Of a stretch of 32,331 nt of DNA, positions 16,524-23,738 are shown in pieces. This DNA comes from Campylobacterota bacterium. GTDB taxonomy: Bacteria; Campylobacterota; Campylobacteria; Campylobacterales; Sulfurimonadaceae. The translations under genes were made by a program, and so were the position numbers. The DNA lies in NCBI GenBank assembly GCA_013153755.1, contig JAADDU010000097.1, positions 1 to 32,331 on the forward strand, read 5' to 3'. Position 1 is the first letter of the stretch. Each line of letters begins with the position of its first letter. Below the pieces are notes generated by a model that had not been told where the DNA came from, searched no databases, and saw only the letters and a list, made by a program, of their open reading frames with translations.

Positions 16524-18035
16524 ATGAAAACTGTTCGTTGTGCTACTTATGAGGGGATGGATGCTAAAGTTATAAATGTAGAGTCTACACTTACAAAAGG
16601 TCTTCCATCTTTTAGTGTTGTGGGGATGGTCTCTGCATCTATCAGTGAAGCAAAAGAGAGAGTAAAATCTGCTCTTTTAAGTGGTGAGTTTAAATTTCCA
16701 CCAAAACGCATAACCATAAATCTCGCTCCAAGTGATATAGCTAAATCAGGAAGTCAATTTGACTTAGGCATGGCAGTTTTAATAGCAATCAATGAAGAAA
16801 ATGAGAAACTAAAAGAGTGGTTTGTATTTGGTGAATTAGGCTTAGACGGAAGTGTCAAGGAAAACAGACAACTATACCCACTCATACTCTCCCTTGCAAA
16901 CCAAAACCTTATAAAAAAAGCTGTTGTTCCCTACTCTGCACTTGAAAAATTATCAAAAATACCAAATATTGATTTTTATGGTGTCAAAACATTAAAAGAA
17001 GCTATAGATTTACTAAATGAGAGTTCAAATCACTCTCCATCCATATCAAAGAGTGAGATAGAAGCACCATTTTATGAGATAGCAAATCAAAAATATTATT
17101 ACATAAAAGAGTATGATGATGATTTTATAGATGTTAAGGGTCAAGAAGTAGCAAAAAGAGCCTCACTTATATCTGCAACTGGTTTTCATAACATCATATT
17201 TGAAGGTAGCCCAGGGTGTGGGAAAAGTATGATTTCAAAACGACTCAGATATATCTTACCACCTATGAGAGAAGATGAAATCTTAGAAATTGCAAAACTG
17301 CAAACACTTGATTTTAAAGAACCAGATTTTAAAGCAAGAAGACCCTACAGATCTCCACATAATAGTTCTACACAGGCAAGTATCTTTGGTGGAGGCAGTC
17401 AAAAAGCGATGATAGGAGAGGTGGGATTATCACATCTAGGTATACTAATGTTTGATGAACTTCCACACTTTAGCAAAAAAATACTCGAAGCCCTAAGAGA
17501 ACCACTAGAAGATGCAAAGATACGAATCTCACGGGTAAATTCAAAGATAGAATATATGGCTGATTTTTTATTTGTCGGAGCGATGAATCCATGCCCGTGT
17601 GGAAACTTACTAGATGATACAAAAGAGTGTAGATGCAGTGATATAGAGATAAAAAGATATAAAAACAGGTTATCAGACCCTTTTTTAGACAGAATAGATA
17701 TAAACATAGTTATGCAAAAAGTAGATGCAGAAGATAAACCAAGTTTAAGTTCAAAACAGATGCATAAAGAGGTTGTTAAAGCACATATATTTTCTAAAAG
17801 AAGAGGACAAAACTGTTTTAATGCAAAACTAAATGATTCAGAGATTCAAAAGTACTGCATCTTAAGTGATGAAGCAAAAAGTACTTTAGATATGGCTATA
17901 GAGCGTTTCTCTCTTTCATTTAGAAGTATAAAAAAGATTCAAAAAGTTGCAAGAACTATAGCTGATTTGGATGAAAATGAGATTATAAACAAAGAGCATA
18001 TACTTGAAGCATTAAGCTACCGAAGAAGGGACTAA
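16524..18035 (+). CDS. comM: ComM/YifB-type Mg-chelatase-like AAA+ ATPase
   Basis: A 503-residue AAA+ protein. In naturally competent bacteria ComM is a helicase that drives branch migration during integration of transformed DNA. The N-terminal lobe (1-165) is the Lon-like fold with SFSVVGMVSASISEAKERV and NLAPSDIAKSGSQFDL. The AAA+ module has Walker A GSPGCGKS (228-235), RPYRSPHNSSTQASIFGG, a Walker B ending LMFDELPHF, and the sensor block GAMNPCPCGN with a cysteine cluster (CRCS). The C-terminal Mg-chelatase helical part has LSDEAKSTLDMAIERFSLSFR. ATG start with AAGGA about 6 nt upstream. It ends overlapping alr by 4 bp, tail to tail. Confidence 0.94.
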   Translation: MKTVRCATYEGMDAKVINVESTLTKGLPSFSVVGMVSASISEAKERVKSALLSGEFKFPPKRITINLAPSDIAKSGSQFDLGMAVLIAINEENEKLKEWFVFGELGLDGSVKENRQLYPLILSLANQNLIKKAVVPYSALEKLSKIPNIDFYGVKTLKEAIDLLNESSNHSPSISKSEIEAPFYEIANQKYYYIKEYDDDFIDVKGQEVAKRASLISATGFHNIIFEGSPGCGKSMISKRLRYILPPMREDEILEIAKLQTLDFKEPDFKARRPYRSPHNSSTQASIFGGGSQKAMIGEVGLSHLGILMFDELPHFSKKILEALREPLEDAKIRISRVNSKIEYMADFLFVGAMNPCPCGNLLDDTKECRCSDIEIKRYKNRLSDPFLDRIDINIVMQKVDAEDKPSLSSKQMHKEVVKAHIFSKRRGQNCFNAKLNDSEIQKYCILSDEAKSTLDMAIERFSLSFRSIKKIQKVARTIADLDENEIINKEHILEALSYRRRD

Positions 18036-18050
18036 ATAACTTCCCTTTTT
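18026..18050 (+). terminator. Probable intrinsic terminator of comM inside the alr 3' end
   Basis: AAGGGA and TCCCTT form a 6-bp stem around a 10-nt loop that contains both overlapping stop codons, followed directly by a run of T. It can act on the plus transcript while lying in the last codons of alr. The stem is short, so efficiency is uncertain. Confidence 0.45.
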
Positions 18051-19030
18051 ATACTTGCTTTTAATGAAGTAAGCACTTCATAGCTTATGGTATTAGCATC
18101 TTTTGCAACTTTAGACGCATCATCAAATATAAGAATCCTATCTTCATCTGCTAAAAAGGAGCTATTATCCATAGAGATTCTACCAACTAGTTTTTTGTTT
18201 TGTGGTGTTTTATAACCCTTTGATAATATTCTTAAAAAACCATCGCCATAGCCAAAATCATAGTTTGAAACTACACTGTCTTGTGTTAATGTTTCTACTC
18301 CACCATAACCAACTCTTAGCCCTTTTTTAAGCTCTCTTGATGATATTTTATCTGCATATAATGATAAAATTGGTTCTAAATCATCCATACATCCATATAT
18401 AGCTATGCCTACCCTTACCATAGATTCATCTTCATCAAAACCATTGCATCTAAATGTGGATGCAGAGTTTGCAGAGTGAAACCTCAACTCTCCAAAACCA
18501 AACTTTTCAGATAACTCTTTAGCTCTTTTTTTAACCTCTTTAAAATTTTCATTTTGCCAAAACCATTCACTTGTAAGCTCATCAGCACTTCTATGATGTG
18601 TGAAAACTGCTTCTAAAATAAGATTTGATTTTTTAATTTTATCAAATGCTTCTTCTAATTCATCTATAGATATACCATTTCTATGCATACCTGTATCTAC
18701 TTTTAACTCTACTAAAGTACCTTTTGCAAATTTTTCTATGCTTTTAATATCATTTATAGTGTATCTAATTTTTTTAGATGCAGTGGTTGATATAGCATTT
18801 AAGACAAGTATATATTTAAAATAATCTTCTATCTTTAAAGCTTCATCATTTGTACGAACGATTGCCTTTGTTATACCATACTCTTTTGCCATAGATGCAA
18901 TCTCAAAAAGTCCATGCCCATAAGCATTATCTTTTAGCACCACTGCTATTTTATCTACGCTTTTGGTTTTGTTTGCGATAATGTCAAGGTTGTTAAAAAA
19001 ACGGTTTTTATCTAAAGTTATATAAGCCAT
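18032..19030 (-). CDS. alr: Alanine racemase
   Basis: PLP enzyme supplying D-alanine for peptidoglycan. About 332 residues, short for the family (usually about 360) but typical of compact forms. The PLP lysine is in AVVLKDNAYGHG, and the catalytic-tyrosine region is RVGYGGVETLTQDS. VKVDTGMHRNGI-like block is present as ELKVDTGMHRNGIS, and RISMDNSSF replaces the common GRICMDQ. I start at the ATG 19030 (MAYITLDKNR); an in-frame GTG five codons upstream is possible. No Shine-Dalgarno site precedes the ATG, but a perfect TATAAT ends 6 bp upstream, suggesting a leaderless transcript. The gene is unusually rich in the TAGATGCA word. Confidence 0.93.
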   Translation of the reverse strand: MAYITLDKNRFFNNLDIIANKTKSVDKIAVVLKDNAYGHGLFEIASMAKEYGITKAIVRTNDEALKIEDYFKYILVLNAISTTASKKIRYTINDIKSIEKFAKGTLVELKVDTGMHRNGISIDELEEAFDKIKKSNLILEAVFTHHRSADELTSEWFWQNENFKEVKKRAKELSEKFGFGELRFHSANSASTFRCNGFDEDESMVRVGIAIYGCMDDLEPILSLYADKISSRELKKGLRVGYGGVETLTQDSVVSNYDFGYGDGFLRILSKGYKTPQNKKLVGRISMDNSSFLADEDRILIFDDASKVAKDANTISYEVLTSLKASIKREVI

Positions 19031-19036
19031 AAAGGA

Positions 19037-19042
19037 ATTATA
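19037..19042 (-). promoter_or_regulatory. -10 box for alr (possible leaderless start)
   Basis: The minus strand reads GTGTATAATTCCTTTATG: TATAAT, six bases, then the alr ATG. With usual spacing transcription would begin at or within a base of the start codon. The element lies in the 16-bp gap between divergent starts. Confidence 0.45.
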
Positions 19043-19046
19043 CACT

Positions 19047-20045
19047 ATGAAATGTTTAATCGCAGAGTTTGAGGAGCAAAGTTTTACTCAAATCATATTT
19101 CCTCATAAAGATACAGACTGGAGAGATTATCTGCTAGATGCACAAAAAAACTTTATAGAGATTATCAATGCCATCATAAAGTATCAAAAATGTTTAGTGG
19201 TTTGTGATGATGTAGATAGTGTAAAAAAACATTTCAAAGATGATAAAAATCTCTTTTTTGTGGAATATAAAACTGATGATACTTGGGCTAGGGACTGTTC
19301 TTGTTTGTGTGTTAAAAACGCTGATAAAGTTGAACTTTTAGACTTTAAGTTTAATGCTTGGGGTGGTAAGTTTGATGCACAAAAAGATGATGCTATGAGT
19401 AAAAACATCTCAAAACACTACTCCATAAAACCAAAAAGTATAGACTTTATCTTAGAGGGTGGTGGGATTGAGAGTAATGGAGCTGGTACTTTACTCACAA
19501 CAAGTTCGTGTATGTTAAATAAAAATCGCAATAAAAACTTAACCAAAAAAGAGTTAGATGCAGTGCTAAAAGACTGCTTTAGTGCAAAAGATATACTCTA
19601 CCTAGAGCATGGGTATCTCGCAGGGGACGATACAGATTCACACATAGATACACTTGTAAGGTTTGTAGATGAAAAAACACTTATGTATGTTAGATGCAAT
19701 GATATAAATGATGAACACTATAGAGCATTAAAACTTATGGAAGATGAGTTAAAAAGCATTGCATCTAAATATGATTTTAGACTTATTGCCCTACCTATGA
19801 CAGATGCACTATATGATAAAAATGAAAGGCTACCAGCTACTTATGCGAACTTTTTGTTTGTAAATGGTGCTATCTTAGTTCCCACTTATGGGGTAAAACA
19901 AGATGTAGAGGCGTTAGAGATTTTTAGAAAAACTTTTAGATGCAGTGATATTGTTGGCATTGATTGTCAAACGCTCATAAAGCAACACGGTTCACTTCAC
20001 TGTGTTACTATGAACTTTGCTTGTGGTGTTGGAATCGTTATCTAA
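19047..20045 (+). CDS. Agmatine deiminase / peptidyl-arginine deiminase family protein
   Basis: Guanidino-group hydrolase of the bacterial PAD/AguA family, most likely agmatine to N-carbamoylputrescine in polyamine synthesis. The 332 residues show DDTWARDCS, FKFNAWGGKFD, LEGGGIESNGAG, GYLAGDDTDSHIDTLVRF and the nucleophile Cys319 in HGSLHCVTMN, the full catalytic set. Family members can be free-arginine or peptidyl-arginine deiminases, so the substrate is inferred. ATG start with AAAGGA about 10 nt upstream; this ribosome site abuts the alr start codon. A TATATA at 19019-19024, inside alr, is the likely -10. The CN hydrolase at 2952 could act in the same pathway, but nothing links them. Confidence 0.9.
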   Translation: MKCLIAEFEEQSFTQIIFPHKDTDWRDYLLDAQKNFIEIINAIIKYQKCLVVCDDVDSVKKHFKDDKNLFFVEYKTDDTWARDCSCLCVKNADKVELLDFKFNAWGGKFDAQKDDAMSKNISKHYSIKPKSIDFILEGGGIESNGAGTLLTTSSCMLNKNRNKNLTKKELDAVLKDCFSAKDILYLEHGYLAGDDTDSHIDTLVRFVDEKTLMYVRCNDINDEHYRALKLMEDELKSIASKYDFRLIALPMTDALYDKNERLPATYANFLFVNGAILVPTYGVKQDVEALEIFRKTFRCSDIVGIDCQTLIKQHGSLHCVTMNFACGVGIVI

Positions 20046-20135
20046 AATCGCCATACCACTCATAATAAGGTAAGTTGCCAAAGCAAAACCTAAACTAATC
20101 AAAACAACTCTTTTTATCTTTTCTATTTTACTCAT
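19992..20135 (-). CDS. Possible small single-span membrane protein, 47 aa
   Basis: Found by reading the gap between the deiminase and the TonB receptor. The minus strand from ATG 20135 encodes 47 residues: a basic start (MSKIEKIKRVV), one hydrophobic helix (VLISLGFALATYLIMSGMAIL) and a polar Asn/Ser/Thr tail, the positive-inside layout of a small inner-membrane protein. It overlaps the 3' end of the deiminase by 54 bp, tail to tail. No good Shine-Dalgarno site is visible; an AT-rich GATAAAAT lies about 8 nt upstream. No family recognised. The codons in the non-overlapping part look like those of the neighbours. Confidence 0.4.
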   Translation of the reverse strand: MSKIEKIKRVVLISLGFALATYLIMSGMAILDNDSNTTSKVHSNTVK

Positions 20136-20228
20136 GGTGTGATTTTATCAAAACTCAACTGAAAAATTAACACTTTTGTAACATTAATTTAATATCATCT
20201 ACTAATTTAAAATTTTAAGGTAGTTGAT

Positions 20229-22229
20229 ATGAAAAAAACAATCACATTGTCTTTGATAGCCGTTGCTTCACTTTATGCAGCAGATGTTGAACTCTCTTCA
20301 GTTGGCGTAGAGTCAACAGTTATAACTGAAGTTAGCCAAAACGCTCAAACTTCAGCAGATTTATCACAAGCACTAAGTTCTAGTGTTCCTAGTATAGAGA
20401 TGAATCGTCGTAGTGGTATAGCAAATGACATATATATCCGTGGTCAAAAAAGAGATAATATCTCTGTAGAAGTTGATGGTACAAAAGTGTGTGGTGCTTG
20501 TCCAAACAGGATGGATCCACCAGTATCTCACATCTTAGCGTCTCAAATCGATGAAGTACAAGTTATCGAAGGTCCTTATGATGTTGAAACATTTGGAACT
20601 ATGAGTGGTGGGGTTAAAATAAAAACCAAACAACCTAAAAAAGATTTAAGTGGCTCTGTTGATTTTGGCTATGGTAGTTGGAACTACTTAAAAGTTGGTG
20701 CTACTGTTAGTGGGGGTAACGATACTATCAGAGTTCTTATCAGTGGTTCAAGAGAGTCAAGTGATCAGTATAAAGATGGTAATGGGGACACAATGGCTCA
20801 GCAGGTTAAAAACTATGCACTTGCAAATCCTACAGATGCTATTGCTAAAGGTGCTCAATATCAACCAACTTATGAAGATATGAAAGCATATACTAAGAGT
20901 TCTTTGATGACAAAAGCATTTATAAATGTAACGCAAGACCAAGAACTTCGTCTTAGTTATACACTAAACAGAAGTGATGATGTTCTTTATCCAAATTCAA
21001 AAATGGATGCTTTATATGATGATTCAAATATATACTCTATAGGATATAAAATTAAAAATATTAGTGATATATATAAGAATGTAGATTTACAATACTACTA
21101 TTCAGATGTTGATCATCCAATGGGTACTGATTATAGAAAATCTTCAGCATCAGGTACTGTTATAGTTAGCCAACTAAAAACAACTATGAGTGGGTTAAAA
21201 CTGAAAAACAATTTTGATGTAAATGAATATAAGATACTTATAGGCCTTGATAGCAGTAAAAGAACTTGGGACGGATACTATTATAAAAATGGTGAATTAA
21301 CTTTACCTGCAAAGAAAAGTATAGATAACTCTGTAACTAGAAATACTGCAATATTTACAAAAATCAATAAAGAATTTGGTGCTTTAAATGTAAGTATAGG
21401 AGCTAGATATGATTCTACAACTATAGATTCTGATGAAGCAGGTTACAGTTCTAGAGATTTTGATGCTTTTGGTGCAAACATTTTCACTTCATATAATCTA
21501 AATGAAGAAAATAGAATCTTTATAGGTTTTGGTCAAGCTTCAAGAGTTCCAGATGCAAGAGAGTTATTTTGGAGAAGTTCAAAAAATACTCAAGGTGGAA
21601 CACCTACACTAAATAAAACTACAAATCAACAAGTAGATTTTGGATATGAATTAAAATCTGATATGTTTGAGCTAAAGATAAAAGGTTTTTACTCAATGCT
21701 AGAGGATTATATTTATTATCATAAAGGGTTACCAAAAAATAACTTTGAAAACATAGATGCAACTATATATGGAGCAGAACTTAGTGCTTCTATATATGCA
21801 ACTGATGATATCACTGTAGATATGGGATTATCTTACAAAAAAGGTGAAAAAGACCATGCTCTAGCAGGACAGACTGATACAGATTTAGCAGATATCACAC
21901 CACTTAGAGGTAATTTGGCTCTTAACTACGAGTATATGAAAGACTCTTTAGCAACATTAGAATTTCAAGCATCTGATAGATGGAGTGATGTAGATTCAGA
22001 TAATGGCGAACAGGAGTTAGCTGGTTGGGGTGTACTTAACTTTAAAGTAAAACATAGCTTTAACAAAAACTTTAACTTTACTTTTGGTGTTAACAACCTC
22101 TTAGATAAAACTTATACACTTAGTAATACATATGCTGACTTGACACTTATAACTGCTGGTGGAGACGATGTTATGCTTATGAATGAACCAGGGAGATATG
22201 TTTATACAAACCTAAACTTTAAATTTTAA
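20229..22229 (+). CDS. TonB-dependent outer-membrane receptor, OprC/NosA-like (probable copper receptor)
   Basis: A 666-residue TonB receptor: signal peptide to about residue 18 (cut near YAA-D), plug domain (to about 135) with IYIRGQKRDNISVEVDG and VIEGPYDVETFGTMSGG, then a beta-barrel ending in the C-terminal Phe of NLNFKF. The plug carries CPNRM at 91-95 within GACPNRMDPP, and the barrel carries HPM at 296-298. Together these match the CxxxM plus HxM copper-binding residues known for Pseudomonas OprC, so copper is the likely ligand. Cys88 adds another thiol (CGAC). No long N-terminal signalling extension exists. ATG with AAGG 8 nt upstream. A lipoprotein gene follows after 92 bp. Substrate is inferred from motifs only. 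Confidence 0.88.
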   Translation: MKKTITLSLIAVASLYAADVELSSVGVESTVITEVSQNAQTSADLSQALSSSVPSIEMNRRSGIANDIYIRGQKRDNISVEVDGTKVCGACPNRMDPPVSHILASQIDEVQVIEGPYDVETFGTMSGGVKIKTKQPKKDLSGSVDFGYGSWNYLKVGATVSGGNDTIRVLISGSRESSDQYKDGNGDTMAQQVKNYALANPTDAIAKGAQYQPTYEDMKAYTKSSLMTKAFINVTQDQELRLSYTLNRSDDVLYPNSKMDALYDDSNIYSIGYKIKNISDIYKNVDLQYYYSDVDHPMGTDYRKSSASGTVIVSQLKTTMSGLKLKNNFDVNEYKILIGLDSSKRTWDGYYYKNGELTLPAKKSIDNSVTRNTAIFTKINKEFGALNVSIGARYDSTTIDSDEAGYSSRDFDAFGANIFTSYNLNEENRIFIGFGQASRVPDARELFWRSSKNTQGGTPTLNKTTNQQVDFGYELKSDMFELKIKGFYSMLEDYIYYHKGLPKNNFENIDATIYGAELSASIYATDDITVDMGLSYKKGEKDHALAGQTDTDLADITPLRGNLALNYEYMKDSLATLEFQASDRWSDVDSDNGEQELAGWGVLNFKVKHSFNKNFNFTFGVNNLLDKTYTLSNTYADLTLITAGGDDVMLMNEPGRYVYTNLNFKF

Positions 22230-22242
22230 TCTTCCTTCTAAA

Positions 22243-22270
22243 TGTTAGCCTCTACAATAGAGCGCTAACA
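22243..22270 (+). repeat. Hairpin between receptor and lipoprotein genes
   Basis: TGTTAGC-CTCT and AGAG-C-GCTAACA form an 11-bp stem with one bulged C and a 5-nt loop, 13 nt after the receptor stop. No U-run follows, so it may be a partial terminator or an mRNA-stability element that lowers lipoprotein expression relative to the receptor. Confidence 0.5.
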
Positions 22271-22321
22271 CTTCACTTACACTCTTAGAATAGAATTCTG
22301 CAAATATACAGGAGAAAAACA

Positions 22322-23608
22322 ATGAAAAAATTACTAATAAGTTCATCAATAGTAGCATCAATGCTACTAATAGGATGTGGAAGTAGCGAAGATGTAGTTA
22401 CACCTGGTGCTACTGCATCTAGTGAAACTTCAGGGCAACTTGTAGATAGTTACTTAGAAAATATTGATTATAGATGTGGAGATTTTGAAAAGACTCATAC
22501 TACACATACTACAGATGCAAATGGTACTTTTAAATGTACACAACTACCTGTTAAGTTTTATATCGGTGGTTTAAAATTAGGTGAGCTTAGTGCATATACA
22601 CCAGATAAGCAAGTTTTTCCACAAGACTTAGTAGGTGTTCCAAGAGATACATATAATGATGAAGTTATAGCTATGGCTAGATTTATGCAAAGTTGTGATG
22701 AAGATGGTAACCCTGCAAATGGTATAAAAATCAAACAAAATATAAAAGAACAACTAGAAAATCTAGTAGCTGATTTTAATTCAAGTAATTTAGCTTCTTA
22801 TGCAACTCAACTAGGAATAAACTTAGTTAGTGAAAGCAATGCTACAGAACATTTAACACAAACAACAGAGTTTGTTGATGCAGTAAATAATGCACCTAGA
22901 GTACCTAGTGCTGTTCAAGAAGCACTTCTTACACCACGTTCTACATTAACACAAGAAGCAAAAGATACACTTTCTTATATGATTAACGAAGAGAGACTTG
23001 CTTATGATGTATACAATAAATTATATGAAAGTTATCCAGCTCAAAAAACACTTGATACTATAGCTTCAAAATCTGAATATACACATATCTCTATAGTACA
23101 ACTTTTAGCTAAAAAATATATAACTACTCCTAGCGAATTTACTAATACAGACTTACCTGCAGTTGATTATGATACTAATATAACAGATATAGAAGCAGGA
23201 AAATACGATATAAGCGCTATTCAAGACCTTTATAATACACTTATAGCAAAAGGTACTGCTTCTGAACAAGATGCACTAGAAGTTGCTTGTATGGTTGAAG
23301 TAACAGACATAAATGATCTTTTAGAAGAAATAGAGATAGCAAAAGACTCTAATGCCTCTGATGTTGTAACTGCTTTTGAATTTTTAAGAGATGGAAGCTA
23401 CACTCACTATTGGGCATTTGATAGAGCATTAAAAGCTATGGGCGTAACTGATGGTTGTTGTGTTCTTGGAACATTAGATAATGTAAACTATTGTCACGAT
23501 GAGTATCCAGAAGTTATTCAATATAATGAAGGTCAAGGTGAAGAAGGTTCTGGAAATGGCTCTGGAAATGGTTCTGGAAATGGTTCTGGAAATGGTTCTA
23601 ATTCTTAA
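22322..23608 (+). CDS. Lipoprotein with DUF2202 ferritin-like domain and Gly/Ser/Asn tail
   Basis: A 428-residue predicted lipoprotein: leader with lipobox LIGC (Cys19), then a domain at about 38-120 starting GQLVDSYLENIDYRCGDFEK, of the carboxypeptidase-regulatory-like kind seen in marine lipoproteins. From about 212 comes a four-helix DUF2202 domain (LSYMINEERLAYDVYNKL, SKSEYTHISIVQLL, EVACMVEVTDINDL, HYWAFDRAL) whose Glu and His residues are placed as in ferritin-like di-metal proteins. A cysteine group (GCCVLG, NYCHDE) follows. The C-terminus is a GSGNG repeat. Gene order ties it to the copper receptor, suggesting surface or periplasmic metal handling; that role is inference. ATG with AGGAG 7-8 nt upstream. 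Confidence 0.8.
   Translation: MKKLLISSSIVASMLLIGCGSSEDVVTPGATASSETSGQLVDSYLENIDYRCGDFEKTHTTHTTDANGTFKCTQLPVKFYIGGLKLGELSAYTPDKQVFPQDLVGVPRDTYNDEVIAMARFMQSCDEDGNPANGIKIKQNIKEQLENLVADFNSSNLASYATQLGINLVSESNATEHLTQTTEFVDAVNNAPRVPSAVQEALLTPRSTLTQEAKDTLSYMINEERLAYDVYNKLYESYPAQKTLDTIASKSEYTHISIVQLLAKKYITTPSEFTNTDLPAVDYDTNITDIEAGKYDISAIQDLYNTLIAKGTASEQDALEVACMVEVTDINDLLEEIEIAKDSNASDVVTAFEFLRDGSYTHYWAFDRALKAMGVTDGCCVLGTLDNVNYCHDEYPEVIQYNEGQGEEGSGNGSGNGSGNGSGNGSNS
23546..23599 (+). repeat. 12-bp tandem repeat (4.5 copies) encoding the GSGN tail
   Basis: GGTTCTGGAAAT is repeated from 23546, with one C substitution in copy 2 and a half copy at the end. The unit is a multiple of three, so copy-number change would alter tail length, not frame. 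Confidence 0.9.
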
Positions 23609-23627
23609 ATAATATACTAACAATATT

Positions 23628-23653
23628 AGAAGAGTAGAAATTTCTACTCTTCT
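23628..23653. terminator. Perfect palindrome after the lipoprotein gene
   Basis: AGAAGAGTAGAAA is followed immediately by its exact reverse complement, giving a 26-bp perfect palindrome (10-bp stem plus AAATTT loop) 20 nt after the stop. There is no clean T-run on the plus side, so termination may be incomplete. Confidence 0.55.
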
Positions 23654-23676
23654 ATCTCGCAATTATTTATAACTTT

Positions 23677-23711
23677 TATGTAATCGATATGTAATCAAAA
23701 AGTTCTATACT
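23677..23711 (+). promoter_or_regulatory. Pho-box-like direct repeat plus -10 box for the porin gene
   Basis: TATGTAATCGA is followed directly by TATGTAATCAA, an 11-bp direct repeat with ten matching positions (23677-23698). Nine bases after the second TGTAATC is TATACT (23706-23711), 28 bp before the porin ATG. Eleven-base repeats taking the place of a -35 and lying about 10 bp before the -10 is the layout of PhoB boxes, and the downstream gene looks like a phosphate-type porin. The repeat sequence is not the E. coli consensus, so the regulator is inferred. Confidence 0.6.
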
Positions 23712-23738
23712 TACACAAACAAAAAAGGATTACACAAC

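Noticed and set aside
20140..20228. Second Pho-like repeat before the TonB receptor (TTTTGTAACATTAATTTAATATC region)
   Set aside because: Only one TGTAA half is present; the second unit does not match at 11 bp spacing.
23546..23599. Possible CRISPR-like or phase-variation repeat
   Set aside because: Units are 12 bp, contiguous and in frame, coding a GSGN tail; no spacers and no frame change possible.
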